From: Chloroflexia bacterium
Lineage (GTDB): Bacteria > Chloroflexota > Chloroflexia > QHBQ01 > JADMIH01
DNA: 17,752 nt
Assembly (NCBI GenBank): GCA_025927935.1
Contig: JAICKM010000046.1
Coordinates: 1 to 17,752 of the forward strand
Reading direction: 5' to 3'
Shown here: one piece after another, positions 1 through 8,717 of the stretch
Numbering within the stretch: position 1 is the stretch's first letter
Layout: every line of letters starts with the position of its first letter
Position numbers and translations under genes: made by a program
Notes under the pieces: generated by a model
The model's database searches: none
What the model saw: the letters and a program-made list of their open reading frames with translations, nothing else
Told to the model about the DNA's origin: nothing

Positions 1-77
1 AGCTCAAGTTTTAACCCCAACGCGCCCGCCCGCTTGGGGGTTCGTCACTTTGGCCTACCTTGTGGCATAATGGCGGT

Positions 78-1406
78 ATGCCACCCACTTCTCTCGATCC
101 GCTGCGGGCCTTCCGCCGCGATCTATTCGCCTGTTTTTCCCGTCGCGCCGATGCGCTCTTTGAGATCGCAGACAGTCTGCTTACCGCTGATCCAGGGGCC
201 TCGCCCATCCACCTTAGCCTGGCCCCGCCCCACCGCCGTGGTTGGGGTAGCTTCTATGCCGCCCTGCGCCACGGCGCACTGGATGTGGAGCGGCTCCGCA
301 ATCTGCTTGTCGCCCATCTCCCCGCGACCGACACGCCGGTTTATGCCATCGATGCCAGTACCTGGCCCCGCTGCGATGCCGAAACCAGTCCCGACCGCGC
401 CTTCTATTATCATCCCTCGCGCCATTCTTCCGGCCAACCCGTCGTCCCCGGCTGGTCCTACCAGTGGCTGACCCAGATCAGCTTTACCCGCGAGAGTTGG
501 ACCGCCCCCGTCGATGTTCGCCGCTTGTTGCCGACCGATAACGTCAATACCGTCGCCCTCGAGCAGATCCGCGCCTTTGGTGCCCGCCGTCCGGCGACCG
601 CCCCACCCGCCACCTTTGTCTTCGATGCCGGCTACGACCCCGTGCAGTTGGGGCAGGACTTGCCGGCGAACGTTGCCATCTTGGTGCGCTTGCGCAGTGG
701 CCGCTGCTTCTATGCCGATCCGCCGCCGCCCAAAGCTACGGGGCGACCCTCCCGGCACGGAGCCAAACTGGTGTGTGCCGACCCGGCCACCTGGCCGCCC
801 GTCACCACCGAGCACCAATGCGAGGATGTCCAATACGGCACCGTCCGGGTGCGCGCCTGGGCGGATCTGCACGCCAAGACGCAAGAATACGCCACGCGCG
901 GCAGCCGCGCGCCGCGCCCGATTGTGCGCGGTACCCTGATTTTGGTCGAAGTCAGCCGCCTGCCGGGGCGCAGCCACGCCCCGCAGGCCCTCTGGCTCTG
1001 GTGGCAAGGACCGGGCACGCCGGATTTGGCCGTGCTGTGGCGGGCCTATGTGCAACGCTTCGATTTGGAGCATACGTTTCGCTTCCTCAAACAAACCCTG
1101 TACTGGACGGCCGTCCACCCGCGGTTGCCCCAGCAGGCGGATCGTTGGACCTGGTTGATCGTCATCGCCTATACCGAGCTACGCTTAGCCCGGACCGTGG
1201 TGGCTGATCACCGCCTGCCCTGGGAACGGGTCTATCCGGTAGCCCAACTGACCCCAGCGCGTGTGCGGCGCGTGTTTCGTCACGTTTGGGCCGTGGTCGG
1301 CACCCCGGCGCAGCCGCCGAAACCCGCCGGGCGCTCTGCAGGTCGGCCCAAAGGCCGGCGCTCCTTGCCCGCGCCCCGCCATCCGGTGGTGAAAAAGGCC
1401 GCATAG
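78..1406 (+). CDS. IS transposase, DDE type (NF041680-like family)
   Basis: This is a 442-residue transposase that cuts and joins the ends of its own element. The RNase-H-fold acidic triad is visible: Asp92 in YAIDAS, Asp183 in FVFDAGYD and Glu331 in RFDLEHTFRFLKQTL, the last being the usual E-x6-K helix. The tail is basic and proline-rich (RSAGRPKGRRS, ending in KKAA), as I recall for this family. The ATG at 78 (MPPTSLDPLR) is preferred because it matches the family's usual opening; an in-frame TTG at 60 would add six residues. The start codon lies in a small inverted repeat (GGCATA at 64-69, TATGCC at 77-82) that could hide it in mRNA. The frame is intact, so the element may be active. Family assignment is from recalled similarity. 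Confidence 0.85.
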   Translation: MPPTSLDPLRAFRRDLFACFSRRADALFEIADSLLTADPGASPIHLSLAPPHRRGWGSFYAALRHGALDVERLRNLLVAHLPATDTPVYAIDASTWPRCDAETSPDRAFYYHPSRHSSGQPVVPGWSYQWLTQISFTRESWTAPVDVRRLLPTDNVNTVALEQIRAFGARRPATAPPATFVFDAGYDPVQLGQDLPANVAILVRLRSGRCFYADPPPPKATGRPSRHGAKLVCADPATWPPVTTEHQCEDVQYGTVRVRAWADLHAKTQEYATRGSRAPRPIVRGTLILVEVSRLPGRSHAPQALWLWWQGPGTPDLAVLWRAYVQRFDLEHTFRFLKQTLYWTAVHPRLPQQADRWTWLIVIAYTELRLARTVVADHRLPWERVYPVAQLTPARVRRVFRHVWAVVGTPAQPPKPAGRSAGRPKGRRSLPAPRHPVVKKAA

Positions 1407-1448
1407 GCGCGCAACGTCCGCCAGTTACGAACCAAAAACACAATATCC

Positions 1449-1469
1449 CGATTCGGCCCTACCGAATCG
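1449..1469. repeat. 8-bp hairpin downstream of the transposase
   Basis: CGATTCGG (1449-1456), a 5-nt loop and CCGAATCG (1462-1469) form a perfect stem between the transposase stop and the right end of the element. No T-run follows, so it is not a standard intrinsic terminator. It may still limit read-through or be part of the end structure. Confidence 0.5.
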
Positions 1470-1499
1470 CAGCCTCCTTATGGTTAAAACCTGAGATAA

Positions 1500-1686
1500 G
1501 AGGCCGCCTATCTCGTACCGGCGCTGACGACGGTGCATCAGGACACCACAGAGATGGGCGCGCTGGCCGTGCGTGCCCTAACGGGGCTGATCGAAGCCCG
1601 CCCCCCGACCAACCACCCCGCTGCCGTTCGATCCCATCTGGATTCAACCACGACTTGGGGTGCGGCAGAGTTCTCTCCGGGAGTAG
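1500..1686 (+). pseudogene. LacI-family regulator, C-terminal remnant
   Basis: Reading from 1500, the frame gives AAYLVPALTTVHQDTTEMG and then ALAVRALTGLIE, the standard end of the LacI/GalR effector domain. The frame is then lost between about 1593 and 1620, near a run of six C. The +1 frame continues as IQPRLGVRQSSLRE and stops at 1684-1686, which matches the usual P-x-L-x-V-R-x-S ending of the family. The DNA-binding domain and most of the sugar-binding domain are absent because the IS ends directly upstream. The gene converges on the fucosidase, so an ancestral role in controlling that carbohydrate locus is plausible but inferred. Confidence 0.75.
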
Positions 1687-1779
1687 AACTGAAGACCATA
1701 GGAAGGCCGGTGCAATATTAAACGCTCGTTTACGATGGTTGGTCCCTCTGAGAGATGATCACCGTCCCCCACAGCCTCC

Positions 1780-3231
1780 TCATACCGCATCTTTGAGGGT
1801 GAGCTTGAACGTGTATGGGTAATCGCCCGGTAGCGAAACCGGGGTCTGAATGGTCAATCCTTCCGTGCCCTGCGTCCACGCCAATGGCTCGGGGGATCCC
1901 AGCATGCGAATCGAGACGATGCGCTCGGCCGGAATGGACGACTTGGCGTCGAGGGACTCGATGGTGACGGCGCCCTCCGGTCCGCCCAGGCAGATCGCGT
2001 ACAGCGCGTTCTCCCGCGTCGTGAAGCGGAAGTCCCGGCTCGTAAAGTTGGGCCGCTGGGCGTCCGTGAACGCGCCCCCCGCGATCGGCGTCGGGCCTTC
2101 GCCGAACGTCTCCCAGGGCCGCGTCTCGTATATCGCCTCGCCATTGACAGCCAGCCATCCGCCGATCGCGCGCAAGATCGCCGCGTCCTCGTCGGGGATG
2201 GTGCCGTCGGCCCGCGGGCCGATATTCAACAAGAGCGCGCCGTTTTTGCTGACAACGTCCACCAGGTCGCCGATCAACTCTCCTGACGCTTTGTAGTCCG
2301 GATGCGCCACGTACCCCCAGGAGTTGCGGGCGACGGCCGTGCAGGTCTGCCAGCAGAGCGGCCGGATGGTTCCCAGTTGCCCGCGCTCGACGTCGAGCAC
2401 AGCCGCTTCTGCGGGGAAGGCCGTGTGTTTGTAATTGATCACCACGCCGCGCTGCCATTCTCGCGCCCGATTGTAGTAATAGGCGGCGAACTGGGGCAGA
2501 TACGGCGCGAACGCCGGCTCCTCGATCCACCAATCAAAGTAGATCAGTTGGGGCTGATACTTGTCGACCAGTTCTTGCGTCCGCGCCAGCCAGTCGGCGA
2601 GAAAGGCGGCATCCGGTTGGGTGTCCCTGGGCTGGGCCGGCCCATAGAGCCCGGCCCAGCGCCGATCTTGCACGTCGGCGGGAAACTGGCGGCCCCCGTC
2701 GAAGAACCACCAGTGCTCGGCGCGATGGCTGGATAGCCCGAAGACGAGCCCCGCCTGGCGCACCGCCTGGGCCAGTTCCCCGATCACATCCCGCCGTGGC
2801 CCCATTTTCACCGCGGTCCAGTCCGAGAACGAACAGTCATACATCGCGAAGCCGTCATGATGCTCGGCGACCGGCACGACATAGCGCGCGCCCGCCTCTT
2901 TGAACAAGCCGGCCCAGCCTGCAGCGGCAAAACGCTCCCCGGTAAAGCGGGGGATAAAGTCCTTGTAGCCGAACGTGGTCTGCGGCCCATAGGTGGCGCG
3001 GTGGTGCTGGTATTCCTCGTGGTCCTGCTGGTACATATTGCGCGGATACCACTCATTGCCGAACGCGGGGACGGCGTAAGCGCCCCAGTGGACGAAAATG
3101 CCGAACTTGGCATTCCGGTACCACTGCGGCACCGTGTAGCTGCGTAGCGACTCCCACGCCGGAGCGAACGGGTCGCCGGTGAAATGCTGGGCGCGCCTTT
3201 GGTTTCCTGCCTCACAGTCGCCGGCTGTCAT
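1780..3231 (-). CDS. Alpha-L-fucosidase, GH29
   Basis: A 483-residue retaining glycosidase that would release L-fucose from oligosaccharides or glycoconjugates. The (beta/alpha)8 catalytic domain covers roughly residues 22-360. It contains KFGIFVHWG (42-50) with NEWYPRNMY, the HHDGFAMYD substrate-pocket segment (124-132), and LIYFDWW with the likely nucleophile Asp233. LLLNIGPRADGTIPDE (333-348) is a family hallmark. Residues 370-483 fit the C-terminal beta-sandwich. The acid/base residue varies in GH29 and I do not assign it. There is no signal peptide, so it is probably cytoplasmic and acts on imported sugars. The start is supported by a GAGGAGGG ribosome site just upstream. It converges on the LacI remnant. 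EC class is confident; the natural substrate is unknown. Confidence 0.92.
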   Translation of the reverse strand: MTAGDCEAGNQRRAQHFTGDPFAPAWESLRSYTVPQWYRNAKFGIFVHWGAYAVPAFGNEWYPRNMYQQDHEEYQHHRATYGPQTTFGYKDFIPRFTGERFAAAGWAGLFKEAGARYVVPVAEHHDGFAMYDCSFSDWTAVKMGPRRDVIGELAQAVRQAGLVFGLSSHRAEHWWFFDGGRQFPADVQDRRWAGLYGPAQPRDTQPDAAFLADWLARTQELVDKYQPQLIYFDWWIEEPAFAPYLPQFAAYYYNRAREWQRGVVINYKHTAFPAEAAVLDVERGQLGTIRPLCWQTCTAVARNSWGYVAHPDYKASGELIGDLVDVVSKNGALLLNIGPRADGTIPDEDAAILRAIGGWLAVNGEAIYETRPWETFGEGPTPIAGGAFTDAQRPNFTSRDFRFTTRENALYAICLGGPEGAVTIESLDAKSSIPAERIVSIRMLGSPEPLAWTQGTEGLTIQTPVSLPGDYPYTFKLTLKDAV

Positions 3232-4052
3232 CGGAGCACCCTCCTCGTTGGCGCCTTACGTTGGCGGCTAAGCGCTGATCCTACAGAGCGTGGCACAAAT
3301 AGCTAAACCTTTACCAAGCGAGTCCCGCAGCATGAAAGAACCCCTACACTACCTGCGGTTTCTGGCGCAAGCGACCGGGCTAGGCGGGATAAGCGCCGGG
3401 GTACCCAGTGCTACCCCACCTCAAAACCTGCGCCACTGACCGCGCGGTTCCTGCTGAGCGCATTGCGACACGCGGCAGCCAAGACTGTGCCCCTCGCGGC
3501 CCCGTTCTGGCCTGGTCGATCCGCAACGTCCGCGGCCGCCTCTTGCCGGCTGGGTAGCGGGTGGGCGGCGCATCGCGCACATGCGGCGCCTGCTGGCCGA
3601 CCCGGCCGAGGCGCGCCGGCTGGGCGAGGGCGCGCGCCGCCCGGCGCTGACCCGCTCCACTATCGAGCGCTTCGTGCGCGATTGGTGCGCCGCCTTCGCC
3701 CTGGTCACGGGCACACCCGATGATAGCCGGTCCTAGAGCGTCGTTGCAGGAGTACGCCGGATCGATGATGGGCCCCCGCTGATCTCGTTGCCGGAGCAGC
3801 ACAGCGAGCAAGTTCTGTAGATATGTCACGCGATACATGTAGACTCCATCATCAGTCCGGATTTTCATGCGAAATGCGCGTGAGACACGCACACTACCCT
3901 AACAACTCACGCTCACGGCACAGCGTGGCCGGCGCCAGTAAGCGGGCGCGTGGCGCCGCGCTGCAGGGGCAGCATGGTGTGCAGCCGGCCAGATCCAGGA
4001 GGCGGGCGGCGCCACGCGCAGGCGATCCGCCCGCACCTCACCGGGCCGGTGC
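3232..4052. other. Gene-poor gap with a glycosyltransferase remnant
   Basis: This gap separates the fucosidase start from the end of the FAD monooxygenase. Apart from the ribosome site of the fucosidase and the decayed glycosyltransferase tail at 3503-3736, I see no gene, RNA or clear promoter. A 170-codon minus-strand frame at 3380-3892 has repetitive Arg/Ala-rich composition, overlaps the remnant and resembles nothing I know. Confidence 0.5.
3503..3736 (+). pseudogene. Glycosyltransferase (GT4-like) C-terminal remnant
   Basis: The frame reads SGLVDPQRPR, then RRLLADPAEARRLGEGARR and STIERFVRDWCAAFALVTG before a TAG stop. This is the usual C-terminal pattern of GT-B glycosyltransferases: GLLVDP..., then LL-x-DP-x-x-x-x-x-LG-x-x-AR, then a closing helix. 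The region upstream, where the nucleotide-sugar site (E-x7-E) should be, has no matching frame, and the segment between VDP and RRLL looks scrambled. It is a decayed 3' end rather than a working gene. The identity rests on short motifs. Confidence 0.5.
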
Positions 4053-5510
4053 CTAGCCCTCCGCCGGCCAGGCGGGCAACCGCGGCTGCACCGCCGGCCC
4101 CTGCCCGCCCTGCGGGCGGATCGCAGCCCGGACTACCGCGCCGACCACCTGCGGTCGGAACAACGCCGTCGGGCTGCTCACCAGGTGCAGCACCTCCTGG
4201 AAGCACCGCGCCACCTGCGCATCTGTCTGGCTGAGTTGGAGCACGCGCGCCAGATAGCGCTGCATGATCCGATCCATCCGCCCCGCCTGCCCGCCTTCGC
4301 TGTTGGGCCAGGCCAGGTCCGCGCCCGTCGCCATAACCCACAGCGGCCGGTTGTGGGCCGCCAGCCGCCGCTGGAACTGGTGCGTGCAGCCGGCCGGCGC
4401 CCTGCCCGTACCCAGACACGCATCCAGCACCAGCGCCGCCAGCGCGGCCGCGGTCATGCCCTGGGCATACACCGGGTTGAAGGCCACTGTGGCATCGCCC
4501 AGCACGGCGAAGCCAGCCGGCCAGCGCGGCAAGCGTTCGTAATGGTGCCAGCGGTTTTCCATGCGCCGGTAGCCGGCGATGGGTGAGAGCGGCGCGCCAC
4601 GCGCCAGCAACTCCCCGATCGCCGGATCGGGCAGACTACGGGCAAACTGCAGAAAGCCCGCTTCGTCCGTGGGCGCATATGCCTGATTGGTGCCCGCCAG
4701 CGTCACGACCCACTGGTCCCCTTCGATCGGCAAGATGACCGCCGCGCGCGGGTTGTGGGGCGCGGAGGGCATCGTCGCCAGCCCTTTCCAGGCGCCGTAG
4801 ATGCTCTGGCCCGGCCCCGTCGGGAAGCGGTAGAGGCGGCTGGCATAGCCCGCGTGCGCCGTCACGACCGTCTCGGCGGGCCGACCATAGCCCAGCGCTT
4901 CCAACCAATCCGGGGCGTGCGAGGTGCGGCCGGTGGCGTCCACCACCAGATCGGCCACCAGATCCTCCGTCGCGCCAGCGGCCGGCCCGCGGCCCCGCAG
5001 GTGGAAGCCGGTGACCCGCCCTCCGGCGGGGGCGGCCAGCAGACCCGCGGCCTCCTGACCTTCCCGGAAGACCACCCGGCTATCCGCACGCAGCCGCCGG
5101 CGCACGAGGGTTTCCAGCAGGTTGCGGCTGGCCGCATAAGCGTACAAGGGGGAGGGATAGGCGGGCGCCCAGCGGTCCACCAGCAGCATGCCGATCTCTT
5201 GCGTCGTGCTCAGGCGGGCCGCCCCGGCGGCCACGAGGTCGTCCCCGAGGCCGGGGAACAACTGCTCCAGAATGCGGATGCCGCGCGTGAGCAGGATGTG
5301 GGCGTGACGGGCTTGCGGGACGCCGGGACGTTGCACTGCGCCAGCGGGGAGCTGGTCGCGCTCGACGATGGTGACGCGATCGAAGTGGCCGGCGAGGACC
5401 CGCGCGGTGATCAGCCCGGCCATGCTGCCGCCGAGCACGATCGCATGCTGCGGGGGAGCTGCGGCCGCCCGCCCTGCGGAGCGGGCCGGAGCGAAAGAAA
5501 AACGAGCCAT
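4053..5510 (-). CDS. FAD-dependent monooxygenase/oxidoreductase
   Basis: A 485-residue flavoprotein of the para-hydroxybenzoate-hydroxylase/geranylgeranyl-reductase type (COG0654-like). The N-terminal Rossmann fold has a variant dinucleotide motif, VLGGSMAGL (25-33), and ends with the ribose-binding Glu50 in IVERD. LVVDATGR (188-195) is the middle motif, and VLGDATVAFNPVYAQGM (336-352) is the second FAD motif, which contacts the ribityl chain. No membrane segment or signal is evident. The ATG at 5510 is chosen because AGGAGG lies 8 nt upstream; an in-frame ATG at 5537 would add nine residues and lacks such a site. The substrate cannot be read from the sequence; family members hydroxylate or reduce aromatic, polyketide or isoprenoid compounds. 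A large XRE/LuxR regulator lies upstream on the same strand and may control it. Confidence 0.85.
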   Translation of the reverse strand: MARFSFAPARSAGRAAAAPPQHAIVLGGSMAGLITARVLAGHFDRVTIVERDQLPAGAVQRPGVPQARHAHILLTRGIRILEQLFPGLGDDLVAAGAARLSTTQEIGMLLVDRWAPAYPSPLYAYAASRNLLETLVRRRLRADSRVVFREGQEAAGLLAAPAGGRVTGFHLRGRGPAAGATEDLVADLVVDATGRTSHAPDWLEALGYGRPAETVVTAHAGYASRLYRFPTGPGQSIYGAWKGLATMPSAPHNPRAAVILPIEGDQWVVTLAGTNQAYAPTDEAGFLQFARSLPDPAIGELLARGAPLSPIAGYRRMENRWHHYERLPRWPAGFAVLGDATVAFNPVYAQGMTAAALAALVLDACLGTGRAPAGCTHQFQRRLAAHNRPLWVMATGADLAWPNSEGGQAGRMDRIMQRYLARVLQLSQTDAQVARCFQEVLHLVSSPTALFRPQVVGAVVRAAIRPQGGQGPAVQPRLPAWPAEG

Positions 5511-5638
5511 GGAAATAGCCTCCTGTATCTGCTTCATGGGTGCCGATCCGGCGCCCGGTCGCGAGTGACCGGGGCCGCCGGGCGAATATCACGAAGCAAG
5601 TGTAGCCGCGGCCCCGGCGGGAGGGATGGCTCCGATGG

Positions 5639-5679
5639 CCTATTCGCTGACCTATTCGCGAACCGCTGAGGGCCTATTC
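5639..5679. repeat. Three CCTATTC direct repeats (possible operator)
   Basis: CCTATTC occurs at 5639-5645, 5651-5657 and 5673-5679; the first two copies continue CCTATTCGC and are 12 bp apart, the third is 22 bp further on. They lie between the split regulator and the FAD monooxygenase, about 130-170 bp upstream of the latter's start. Tandem short direct repeats at about one helical turn are typical of regulator binding sites. Function is inferred. Confidence 0.4.
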
Positions 5680-7212
5680 AGGAGGAGGGGTGAGGCCGAG
5701 CGCGCGGCCCCGCAGGGCGGCTTGGGTGCGCGTCGCCACGCCGAGTTTGCCCAGGATACTGGCGACGTGATGTTTCGCCGTGTGGCGGCTAATCACCAGA
5801 CGCTCGGCAATGCGCTGGTTGCTGGCGCCCACCATCAGCAGGCGCAGCACCTCGATTTCGCGCTCGGTCAGGCCCAGCGGCAGCGCGGGCGGGTGGACCG
5901 CGGCGGGGAGCGGGGGCGACGGAGGCGCGACGCTGGAATCCATAGCGGCGGCCAGGGTGTCCTCCAGCGACAGCGCCCGGCCCTGTGCCCAGGCGGCGGC
6001 GCACGCCAGTGGATCGAGCCGCGCCCTCAGCAGGGCCACGTGCTGCTCATAGAGGGTCCGCCGAGCCGCCACGTGCAGGCCCAGGCCGGTCCGCTCGCGC
6101 AGGGCCTCGGCCGCCCCAAAGAGTCGTGCGGCGCGCTCGGATTCGCCGGCGAGCGTCAGGGCCCCGGCCAGACTGGTAAGCGCGTGGGCCAGGGCGGTGG
6201 TATCGCCGATGCGCTGCGACACCACCAGCGCCGCCCAGCAGCGGGCCGCCCCCTGGGCGGAATCGCGGCTGCTAAGGGCGATCTGGATCTGCAGGTTGAA
6301 ACAGACCAGCAGATGCCACCAGGCGCCGGCTTCCTGCAGCAGCGCTTCGCTCTCGGCGAGGGTTTGCACGGCCCGCCCGCGGTCACCCCGGCCTAGAGCG
6401 ACGAGCGCGGCGGCCAGCAGGGCCATGCCCACCCCCCAGGACCAGCCCAGGTCCCAGTAGAGGTGGGCGCTCTCGTTGGCCCAGGTCGCCGCCCGCGCAT
6501 AGTCGCCGGCCTGCGCCGCGACGTTAGCCGCCAGGGCGAGCGCCATGGCCAGGCCCTCAGGATCCTCTCCCTGGCGAGCGAAGGCAATGGCGTCGTCGAG
6601 CAGGGCGGCTGCCTGCTGCAGCCGGGCCTGGCCGATGGCAAAGGCAGCCGCAGCGGCGCGCGCCCGCGCGCGGGCGGCCGGGCGTAACGCGGCATCCTGG
6701 GCGAGGATCTGCTCCATCCAGCGCTGTCCTTCGCCCAGATGGCCCCGGGTGAGCCAAAATTGGGTGAGGCTCCAGCCGACGCACACCGCCTGCGCCGGCT
6801 CACCCGACTCCAGCAGCCAGGCGAGCGCGGTGCGCAGGTTGTCGTGTTCGCGGTCGAGCCGGGGGAGCCAGGTGGCCTGGGCCGCCCCGTACAAGGCCGG
6901 CCCGGCACTCTCAGCCAGGGCGAGGTAATACGCGGCATGCCGGGTGCGGATCGGGTCCGCCGTGCCCTGCGTCACCAGGTGCGTGTGCGCGTACTGCCGG
7001 ATCGGTTCGAGCATCCGGTACCGCACGGTCGCCCCGCGCTCAACCAGCACCAGGGAGCGCTCCACCAGCCCCGCTAGTCCTGCCACGATATCCGCAGCGG
7101 ACAGCGCCCCGCCCGCCGCCACCACTTCCGCCGCTTCCAGTTCCCACCCGCCGGCAAAGACCGTAAGGCGCCGGAATAGCTTCTGGTCGGCGAGTCCCAG
7201 CAGGTCGTAACT
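5674..7212 (-). pseudogene. C-terminal part of split XRE/LuxR regulator (TPR and LuxR HTH)
   Basis: This continues, in the same frame, the protein that stops at 7213-7215. It resumes with SYDLLGLADQKLFRRLTVFAGGW, the usual segment after the NTPase domain in this family. An alpha-helical TPR-like region of about 400 residues follows. The last ~65 residues form a complete LuxR-type HTH: LTEREIEVLRLLMVGASNQ, then RLVISRHTAKHHVASILGKL. The frame is otherwise undamaged. The first internal start is a GTG at 7125, with no convincing ribosome site, so independent translation is doubtful. Either the whole gene is a very recent pseudogene, or the TGA is a sequence error, or it is read through. Confidence 0.8.
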
Positions 7213-8259
7213 TCACCGCAGCGTCGCCTCCATCGTCTGCTGCCGCGCCGGTAGGTCACGGGCGCCGCCGGCGAGCAGCGGCAGCGCGCGATCCAGCCGG
7301 GCCAGCAGCGTGGCCGGGTCCAGGGTGCGCAGGCGGGCCGCGGCGAGTTCCAGCGCGAGCGGCAGCCCGTCCAGACGCCGACAGATGGCCGCGACGGTGG
7401 CGGCGTTGGCACTGGTGAGCGCAAAGGCCGGGTCCACCGCGCGCACGCGGGCCACGAACAGCGCCACAGCGGGCCCCATCGCCGCTGCCGCCTCGCCGGG
7501 CCCCGGCGGCCCGCCCGGCAGCGCCAGCGGCGGCACGGAGAACTCCTGCGCGCCCCCCAGCCGCAGCGGCGCCCGGCTTGTCGCCAGCACCGCGAGATCG
7601 GGGCAGGCGGCGAGCAGCGCGGCAATCGCCGGCGCGGCGTCCAGCAGGTGCTCGCAGTTGTCAAGCAGGAGGAGCAGTGGCTGCGCGCGCAAATAGGAAA
7701 CGAGGATCTCCGGCAGCGGCTGGGCGCCGGCCTCGCGCAGACCCAGGGCGGCGGCGATAGTGGGGATGACGAGTTGCGGGTCGGCGAGCGGGGCCAGCAC
7801 GACGAAGATTGCCCCGCCGGCAAACCCGGCCGCGACCTCGTGGGCGACCGCCAGCGCCAGCCGCGTCTTCCCGACGCCGCCCGGCCCGGTCAACGTGATG
7901 AGGCGCGCGCCCGCCCGCAACAGACCGCGGATCGCCGCGATCTCCTGCTCCCGCCCTACAAGCGGGGTGAGCGCGCCTGGCAGAGCGGGGGCGGGCGACG
8001 CGCCAGGGTCCGGGGGCGCGGGGCGGGCGGCGAGCAGCGCCGCCAGTTGCTCGCGCTGCTCGGCGTCCAGGCCGAGCGCGTCGGCGAGCGCGCGCAGGGT
8101 GTGGGGATAGGGATGCCGGCGGCGGTCGCGTTCCAGAGCGCGCACCGCCACAGCGCTCAGACCGGCCTGCTGCGCCAGGTCCTCCTGCGTGAGGCCCGCG
8201 GCCTCACGCAAGCGCCGCAACCGCGCGCCAAAGGACTCGTCCCGTTCCCTCGTCGCCAT
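7213..8259 (-). CDS. N-terminal part of split XRE-NTPase-LuxR regulator
   Basis: The first 348 residues hold an XRE/Cro-type HTH (about 9-68: RLRRLREAAGLTQEDLAQQA, then GLSAVAVRALERDRR). An AAA/NB-ARC-type NTPase follows, with Walker A GPGGVGKT at 125-132, Walker B LLLLLDN at 195-201 and the sensor-like LATSRAPLRL at 225-234. Such proteins bind ATP and switch DNA binding in response to an effector, in the manner of MalT-like and LuxR-LAL regulators. The frame ends at TGA where the family has Trp in the motif LRWSYDLL. Residues continue in frame after it, giving about 861 codons in total. The ATG is preceded by AGGAGG with a 10-nt spacer. A protein ending here would keep the XRE domain but lose the TPR and LuxR domains. 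Confidence 0.85.
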   Translation of the reverse strand: MATRERDESFGARLRRLREAAGLTQEDLAQQAGLSAVAVRALERDRRRHPYPHTLRALADALGLDAEQREQLAALLAARPAPPDPGASPAPALPGALTPLVGREQEIAAIRGLLRAGARLITLTGPGGVGKTRLALAVAHEVAAGFAGGAIFVVLAPLADPQLVIPTIAAALGLREAGAQPLPEILVSYLRAQPLLLLLDNCEHLLDAAPAIAALLAACPDLAVLATSRAPLRLGGAQEFSVPPLALPGGPPGPGEAAAAMGPAVALFVARVRAVDPAFALTSANAATVAAICRRLDGLPLALELAAARLRTLDPATLLARLDRALPLLAGGARDLPARQQTMEATLR

Positions 8260-8351
8260 GCCGCTGAATCCTCCTATACCGCGCGCCGGCCCCAGGTGGC
8301 GGCATGCGCGTAGCGGTGAGCCGGGACCGCACCATCCCCGTCCCCGCTCAG

Positions 8352-8369
8352 TGTATCGGAACTGTATCG
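8352..8369. repeat. TGTATCG direct repeats upstream of the regulator
   Basis: TGTATCG occurs at 8352-8358 and 8363-8369, with starts exactly 11 bp apart, about 95-110 bp upstream of the XRE/LuxR start codon. Two identical heptamers one helical turn apart in a regulator's promoter region suggest an autoregulatory binding site. Inference only. Confidence 0.35.
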
Positions 8370-8613
8370 CCCTATCCAGGGCCGCTCCCGGATCCCGGCT
8401 CCGGCGGCCGCGCCCGGTCGCGCGGGGCGGACCGGGTTACACGGCACGGCGGCAACGCCGGCCGGGCAGCCACGGGGCCGCGCTGCGGCCGGCTGCTCCC
8501 CGGTATAGCCCGCAGTGCCGGCCGGCAAAGGAGCATGTAGGTGCAGAGATAGGCCAGCCGGCTGGGCACGGAGCCGATGGAGAGGCGCGCAGGGCGCACC
8601 TCCCGGCATGGCG

Positions 8614-8717
8614 CCGGCATTCCGCCATTATTGCGCCACGCGCATGTGGCGCAACGGCGCGATAGAGTCCAGGCAGCATGTCCGGCATTCCGCTATCATT
8701 GCGCCATTATTGCGCCA
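8614..8717. repeat. Duplicated 25-mer with a third partial copy
   Basis: The 25 bases at 8614-8638 (starting CCGGCATTCCGC, ending TTGCGCCA) recur at 8682-8706 with 2 mismatches. The last 11 bases, TTATTGCGCCA, appear once more directly after, at 8707-8717. The copies start 68 bp apart. Confidence 0.7.
8631..8654. repeat. 9-bp perfect hairpin
   Basis: TTGCGCCAC (8631-8639), a 6-nt loop and GTGGCGCAA (8646-8654) form a perfect stem. The left arm is the end of the first 25-mer copy. No U-run follows on either strand. Confidence 0.6.

Larger units (their letters stand above)
3..1495 (+). mobile_element. Insertion sequence with DDE transposase, complete-looking
   Basis: The ends are defined by an imperfect terminal inverted repeat: CTCAAGTTTTAACC at 3-16 matches the reverse complement of 1482-1495 (CTCAGGTTTTAACC) at 13 of 14 positions, and the similarity continues weakly outward. 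One transposase gene fills the interior. To the right, a LacI-family coding frame resumes at about 1500, which fits insertion into that gene. Only two bases lie to the left, so a target-site duplication cannot be tested and the exact ends could shift by a few bases. Confidence 0.8.

Noticed and set aside
123..1118. Long minus-strand frame opposite the transposase
   Set aside because: A shadow of a GC-rich gene: glycine-rich product without recognisable domains. The same applies to 4755-5669, 5626-6396 and 7648-8313.
3380..3892. 170-codon minus-strand gene
   Set aside because: No known motif, skewed Arg/Ala composition, overlaps the glycosyltransferase remnant on the other strand.
7213..7215. 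Genetic code with TGA as Trp or selenocysteine
   Set aside because: Other genes here use TGG for Trp throughout and end in TGA (fucosidase, parB), and no recoding hairpin is evident beside the codon.
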